Shown in pieces: positions 60,306 to 64,000 of a stretch of DNA of 64,000 nucleotides. The position numbers and the translations under genes are program-made. Origin of the DNA: Paenibacillus sp. FSL R5-0912 (lineage in GTDB: Bacteria; Bacillota; Bacilli; Paenibacillales; Paenibacillaceae); NCBI RefSeq assembly GCF_000758605.1, contig NZ_CP009282.1, forward strand, positions 6,138,001 to 6,202,000, written 5' to 3'. The first letter of the stretch is position 1. The number at the start of each line of letters is the position of its first letter. Below the pieces are notes generated by a model. The model did not search any database. It had not been told where the DNA came from and saw nothing but the letters and a program-made list of their open reading frames with translations.

Positions 60306-60700
60306 GGACCAGCTTCCGGGAACTGTCATCATAATAAAGGATCTGCCTCTGTTTCCTTCGCCGGACACACTTTTGGTTTTGGCGGATGAATCAGGGGTAT
60401 TTACGCTTCTGATTGCCGCGCCGGACTCATTATGAGCCGAATCCGATGTCCATGTTCCCTCCGTACGCCGATTTCTGACGGTTGGGCGGCTTGAAGTCCT
60501 GTATTGTTGTATTTTCTGCAAGATTCCTGGCGGTGACCTATACTCCCCTCCTTCCCTCGTCATTCCCGCCTCACTCCCGCGCTGGCGTGTCCTGCTCCCG
60601 GCCAGCCCGCTTTCACTCCCCTACAGGGGGAGTAGTTCCAAATACAACAAAGACCCCATCCTCCACATGCGTGGATAACGAGGTCTTGTTGTCGTCAAAG
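60306..60700. other. Intergenic region
   Basis: Apart from the terminator at 60644-60692 and a short palindrome CTCCCCTACAGGGGGAG near 60617, I see nothing. A plus-strand frame (stop near 60435) reads protein-like but has no start codon. Confidence 0.55.
60644..60692 (-). terminator. Terminator after the sugar isomerase gene
   Basis: ACAACAAGACC and GGTCTTTGTTGT pair with an inner GTGG/CCAC helix, followed by ATTTGG on the minus strand. Confidence 0.7.
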
Positions 60701-61591
60701 TCAAATCACCGGATTCGGCACAAAGCTGCCTCCGCGGCAATTCTTCAAATAATTCAGGGCATGCACCTGGCCGGTCATCTCCAGCTCATCACGGTAGACC
60801 GGATCATGCCAGCCTTCGATGTCGATCGTGCCCTTGTAGCCGCCCTGGCGGAGAATAGTGATAATATCCGTCCAGTTGGTATCGCCGAAGCCTGGCGTGC
60901 GGTCCCATACATAAGGCTTCGGACCATGAATCCCGTATTCCTTGATAATGTCCCAGGCAATTGTGGCATCCTTACCGTGTACATGGAAGATCTTATCCAC
61001 CCATTTGCGCAGCTGCGGAACCGGATCAATCAGCGCGGTCAACTGGTGGGCAGGCTCCCATTCCAGTCCCAGATTGTCCGCATTTACTGCATTGAACATC
61101 TTCTCCCAAGCTGTAGGGTTATGCGCGATATTCCAGTCGCCCTTCTGCCAGCTGCCGCCCATCGCACAGTTCTCAAAAGCAATCCGCAGACCCTTGTCCG
61201 CGGCCCGCTTCGACAATCCTCCGAATACCTCTGCGAATCTAGGAAGAGACTCGTCAATCGAGGAGCCCGGCAGCCGCCCGGTAAATCCGCCTATAATGTC
61301 CGTGCCGAACAAGTGGGCATGTTCAATCAACTGCTCCCAGCCGGCAAGGGTATCCCCACTCTCGGGGTTGCCGCCAAGCGGATTACCATAGATCCCGACA
61401 GCAGAGATCACGAAGTGATGCTTAAGCGCCAGCTCCTGAATCCGGGCCGCAGTCTCCGCCAGATCGGTATCACCAATCGTCTGCCAGAAATTCAGTTGGA
61501 AGGATTCGAAGCCATGCTTCACCATCTGCGGAATGACCTGGACGGCTTCACCGCCCCGGACCAAAGTGCCTATTCTCAAAGATTCTTGCAT
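60701..61591 (-). CDS. Sugar phosphate isomerase/epimerase family protein
   Basis: Probable metal-dependent TIM-barrel enzyme of the xylose isomerase-like (AP endonuclease 2) superfamily, 296 residues. Metal-ligand type motifs are IAFENCAMGGSW, LGLEWEPAHQL, FHVHGKDATI and GTIDIEGWHDP. Substrate unknown; such enzymes serve in inositol, tagatose or similar sugar pathways. ATG 61591 (MQESLRIGTLV) is preferred over the TTG at 61609; a GGAG lies 12 bases upstream. It is followed on the strand by a terminator and preceded by a LacI gene. Confidence 0.9.
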   Translation of the reverse strand: MQESLRIGTLVRGGEAVQVIPQMVKHGFESFQLNFWQTIGDTDLAETAARIQELALKHHFVISAVGIYGNPLGGNPESGDTLAGWEQLIEHAHLFGTDIIGGFTGRLPGSSIDESLPRFAEVFGGLSKRAADKGLRIAFENCAMGGSWQKGDWNIAHNPTAWEKMFNAVNADNLGLEWEPAHQLTALIDPVPQLRKWVDKIFHVHGKDATIAWDIIKEYGIHGPKPYVWDRTPGFGDTNWTDIITILRQGGYKGTIDIEGWHDPVYRDELEMTGQVHALNYLKNCRGGSFVPNPVI

Positions 61592-61634
61592 CCTGGATAT
61601 CAACTCCAATACGTTTATAGTCAGCGCCCTGCCG

Positions 61635-62657
61635 TTAACGGCTCTTGATCATTTTGCAAGAGCCCCGTTTGAGCAATACCGCATCATAGACAATATGCTG
61701 ATGGTTCGTGCGATTCGAAATAAGGTCAAATAATACCCCTACACTGGATAGAGCCATTTCCGTACCCGGCTGGCTGATCGTATCCAGCGCAGGATGATAA
61801 TATTCTGCCATCTCAATGCCGTCAAAGCCGATAATCGAAATATCATCAGGGATGGACAAGCCGGCGGTAAGCACAGCCTTGGCCGCACCGATGGCAATGG
61901 TATCGGAAGCAGCAAATATTGCGGTCACCGCTCTGTCCCGGTTAAGCAGTCTGCGTGCAGCGTTGAAGCCCGAGCTCGGACTGTATTCACAATCCTCTAC
62001 AAGTCCGGCATTGTAAGGCAGATTATTTTCTTCTAATGCCAGCTTATATCCCAGAAGCCGCCGGCTGCCCGTAGTTTCATCCAATAAAGGTGATTTGGCC
62101 AGGAAGCCAATGTTCTTGTGTCCAAGTGAGATTAAATAACTGGTCGCCTTATAGGCCTCTTTCGATTCATTGATGGTTACGCTGGAGAATATGGCCGGGT
62201 CCACTTCCTGGGATGTAGTAATCGTCGTCAGTACAAACGGAACCGTCAGCTGCTTAAACTTCTCTTCGGAATGATTATACGTACCGCCCATGAAAATAAT
62301 CCCGCTTAAGTTCTTCTCCTTCACCAATTGAATCGCCGCATTGATCTCATCGGTTCCATCCTCTACCTGATGGATGAGAAACGGATAGCCGCGCAGATTG
62401 ACCTGCCGTTCAATTTCCTTGATCATGATGGCGAAGAACGGATTGGTAATTCCCTTGACCATGAGTGCAATGTTCTTGGATTGCGTGGTTTTTAAATTCC
62501 GTGCGTTGGAATTCGGAATATAATTGTATTCCTTCACGACACTCAGAACCTTCTCGCGGGTCGCATCACTCACCAGTCCCTTATTATTAATAACCCTGGA
62601 TACAGTCGAGATGCCGACTCCGGATATCCGCGCGATATCCTTAATATTAACGTCCAC
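61635..62657 (-). CDS. LacI family transcriptional regulator
   Basis: Repressor of 340 residues. HTH at about 4-25 (IKDIARISGVGISTVSRVIN), hinge helix NKGLVSDATREKV, then an effector domain with IALMVKGITNPFFAIMIKEI, GIIFMGGTYNHSEEKF and ISIIGFDGIEMAEYYHPALD. It lies between the solute-binding gene and the isomerase gene, all on the minus strand, and is likely the local sugar regulator. Confidence 0.95.
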   Translation of the reverse strand: MDVNIKDIARISGVGISTVSRVINNKGLVSDATREKVLSVVKEYNYIPNSNARNLKTTQSKNIALMVKGITNPFFAIMIKEIERQVNLRGYPFLIHQVEDGTDEINAAIQLVKEKNLSGIIFMGGTYNHSEEKFKQLTVPFVLTTITTSQEVDPAIFSSVTINESKEAYKATSYLISLGHKNIGFLAKSPLLDETTGSRRLLGYKLALEENNLPYNAGLVEDCEYSPSSGFNAARRLLNRDRAVTAIFAASDTIAIGAAKAVLTAGLSIPDDISIIGFDGIEMAEYYHPALDTISQPGTEMALSSVGVLFDLISNRTNHQHIVYDAVLLKRGSCKMIKSR

Positions 62658-62721
62658 ACTACTCCCCCATTTATAGGTAAGGGAGCTATAGACTATAGCT
62701 CCCAGGTACCTCTACATTCCT

Positions 62722-64000
62722 TTAGTTGACGGGTACAAATTCTGCCAATTGTTTCTCTACTTCGGCAATGACCTTGTCAATTCCTGCTTTTGTCAGCTGG
62801 TCACGGTATTCTGCAACGGCTGCTTTTGGATCTTTGCTTGTTTTACCCAGCATCAGCTGAATACCGAGCTGTGCATTGACGTTCGAGATCGAAGCAATTT
62901 CAGTTGTTACATTCGAAGGATCGAAGCTGAAGCCGTTGTAAGGATCATCGATTGCTTCTTTATCCCATTCAGCAAACAGGTCTTTACGGATCGGGTTCTC
63001 AGTATCACTCGGAATCACGAACTTGTCGTTTCTGAGGGACCAGGCCGAGAAGCCTCCGCCATCTGTTTTTTCATTGAAGCCTTCCGGCTGCTTCTTCACG
63101 CCATCTTCAATGACGTAGTGCTTGCCTTCGATACCGTATTGCATCAGGTTGTAGTAGCTTTCATCGGTCATGAATTTCTCAATTACCATCAGAGAGCGCT
63201 CCGGATTAGAGGAATTCGCGCTGATTACTGTCGAGTTGTCTACACCCATTTTACGCTTGATTTTCTTATTCGCTTCAGCAAAAGTATAGAAGCTTGTAGG
63301 AGAGTCAGGCAGTGCCTTGATATCTCCGCCGTACTGCCCGATCCAGTCCTGGGCATGAGTCAGATAACCCGCAGAGTTCGCTGCTCTGAAGTTGTCCTTG
63401 CTGCCGAGGGAAGCGGACAGAACGTCTTTGCCCCAATAGCCCTTGTCGCCCCACTCACGCATTTTCACAGCCCAATCCTCGAATTCCTGGGTGAAGGCTG
63501 GATGCAATACGGTCTTGTAATCCTCCGGGCTCTTGGTGACCAGATTCAATTCATTCAGCGAGATACCAGGTGCGTTCAGCCACATGTCTGTAGTATCTAC
63601 GAGCATTCTGAACATGTTCTGTGCATCCTCAGCCTTACCGTTAATTGGCGGGAAGGATTCGTTGGCAACCACATTATCCATGTATTTAACCATGTCATCG
63701 ATTGTCTTAATTTCGGTCATGCCGTATTTCTTCAGCAGATCCGTACGGTATGCATAACCGGCAGGCGTGTATTCACTGAACAGACTCGGTACGCCGTAGA
63801 TTTTGCCATTGACCTTGGTGTTCTGCCAAGAGGCTTCAGGAATCTCCGCCTTCAGCTTAGGCGCCACCTTGTCCAGCATGTCGGTAATGTCAGTCAGCGC
63901 ACCTTCAGTAGCCAGGGTGTAGTAGGACACAGCGGCACCCGGAGAAGCATGCGACAGATCGAACGATTCGCCGGAAGCGAACAACAGCGGATACTTGGTA
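62722..64000 (-). CDS. Sugar ABC transporter solute-binding protein, DUF3502-type (N-terminus cut by window edge)
   Basis: Extracellular solute-binding protein; the frame is open to the right edge, so the lipoprotein signal and first part are missing. About 426 residues are visible, including DLLKKYGMTEIKTIDDMVKY, EKFMTDESYYNLMQYGIEGK and a C-terminal DUF3502-like end. The annotation start at an internal Met (63984) would be false. The partner permeases are presumably to the right. It is followed by LacI and the isomerase, forming a second sugar-uptake locus. Confidence 0.9.
   Translation of the reverse strand, partial: TKYPLLFASGESFDLSHASPGAAVSYYTLATEGALTDITDMLDKVAPKLKAEIPEASWQNTKVNGKIYGVPSLFSEYTPAGYAYRTDLLKKYGMTEIKTIDDMVKYMDNVVANESFPPINGKAEDAQNMFRMLVDTTDMWLNAPGISLNELNLVTKSPEDYKTVLHPAFTQEFEDWAVKMREWGDKGYWGKDVLSASLGSKDNFRAANSAGYLTHAQDWIGQYGGDIKALPDSPTSFYTFAEANKKIKRKMGVDNSTVISANSSNPERSLMVIEKFMTDESYYNLMQYGIEGKHYVIEDGVKKQPEGFNEKTDGGGFSAWSLRNDKFVIPSDTENPIRKDLFAEWDKEAIDDPYNGFSFDPSNVTTEIASISNVNAQLGIQLMLGKTSKDPKAAVAEYRDQLTKAGIDKVIAEVEKQLAEFVPVN

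Noticed and set aside
60231..60563. 110-codon minus-strand open frame
   Set aside because: It overlaps the better-supported 59-residue gene, is low in hydrophobic pattern and resembles no family.
60482..61648. 388-codon plus-strand open frame
   Set aside because: Antisense to the sugar isomerase gene with no domain.

Overview
The window looks like chromosome of a spore-forming, low-to-middle GC Gram-positive bacterium, most probably Paenibacillus. This is inferred from the SpoVID-type coat protein, the mreBCD-radC-maf block, the hemA-hemX-sirC-hemC-cobA/hemD-hemB-hemL order, the LplB/YtcP-type sugar transporters with YesN-like membrane AraC regulators, and strong AGGAGG-type ribosome binding sites with frequent GTG/TTG starts. 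I saw no rRNA, tRNA, insertion sequence, prophage or CRISPR array.

Layout. 1-4203: rod-shape and division operon on the minus strand (DUF4321 protein, maf, radC, mreB, mreC, mreD) from a clear sigma-A promoter. 4359-11227: SPOR-domain protein, two paralogous glycosyltransferases and two paralogous membrane GGDEF proteins. 11251-17357: valS-folC-murC operon behind a valine T-box leader that carries two copies of a two-hairpin repeat. 17484-24161: spoVID, a glycosyltransferase pseudogene, a third GGDEF protein, a zinc metallopeptidase, a secreted FMN-binding-type protein and a secreted unknown. 24161-34959: haem/sirohaem operon with rluA at its end; two of its intergenic gaps are swollen by unrelated tandem-repeat arrays (51, 39 and 25 bp units). 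35259-38347: purine-salvage operon (Apt-like PRTase, IMPDH-like enzyme, hpt) behind a guanine-class riboswitch whose terminator overlaps the aptamer, which predicts an ON switch.

38353-55539 is a carbohydrate-use region: a LacI regulator, an FAD-dependent oxidoreductase, an AraC regulator, a GH105-type unsaturated glucuronyl/galacturonyl hydrolase, an unrecognised 578-residue probable (alpha/alpha)6 protein, a membrane AraC sensor-regulator, a complete sugar ABC importer without ATPase (SBP plus two permeases) and a 1477-residue secreted GH42/clan GH-A protein with several carbohydrate-binding modules, one of which interrupts the catalytic barrel. The set suggests import and trimming of an acidic plant or microbial polysaccharide.

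55540-64000: small hypothetical genes, an SDR oxidoreductase with TetR-like operator boxes, a TPR protein, a secreted BNR beta-propeller, a 59-residue small protein, then a second sugar locus (sugar-phosphate isomerase/epimerase, LacI regulator, solute-binding protein cut by the window end).

Start codons were chosen by ribosome binding site and family N-terminus, so several genes are given shorter than their longest open frame. Family assignments are by reading motifs; no database search was run.
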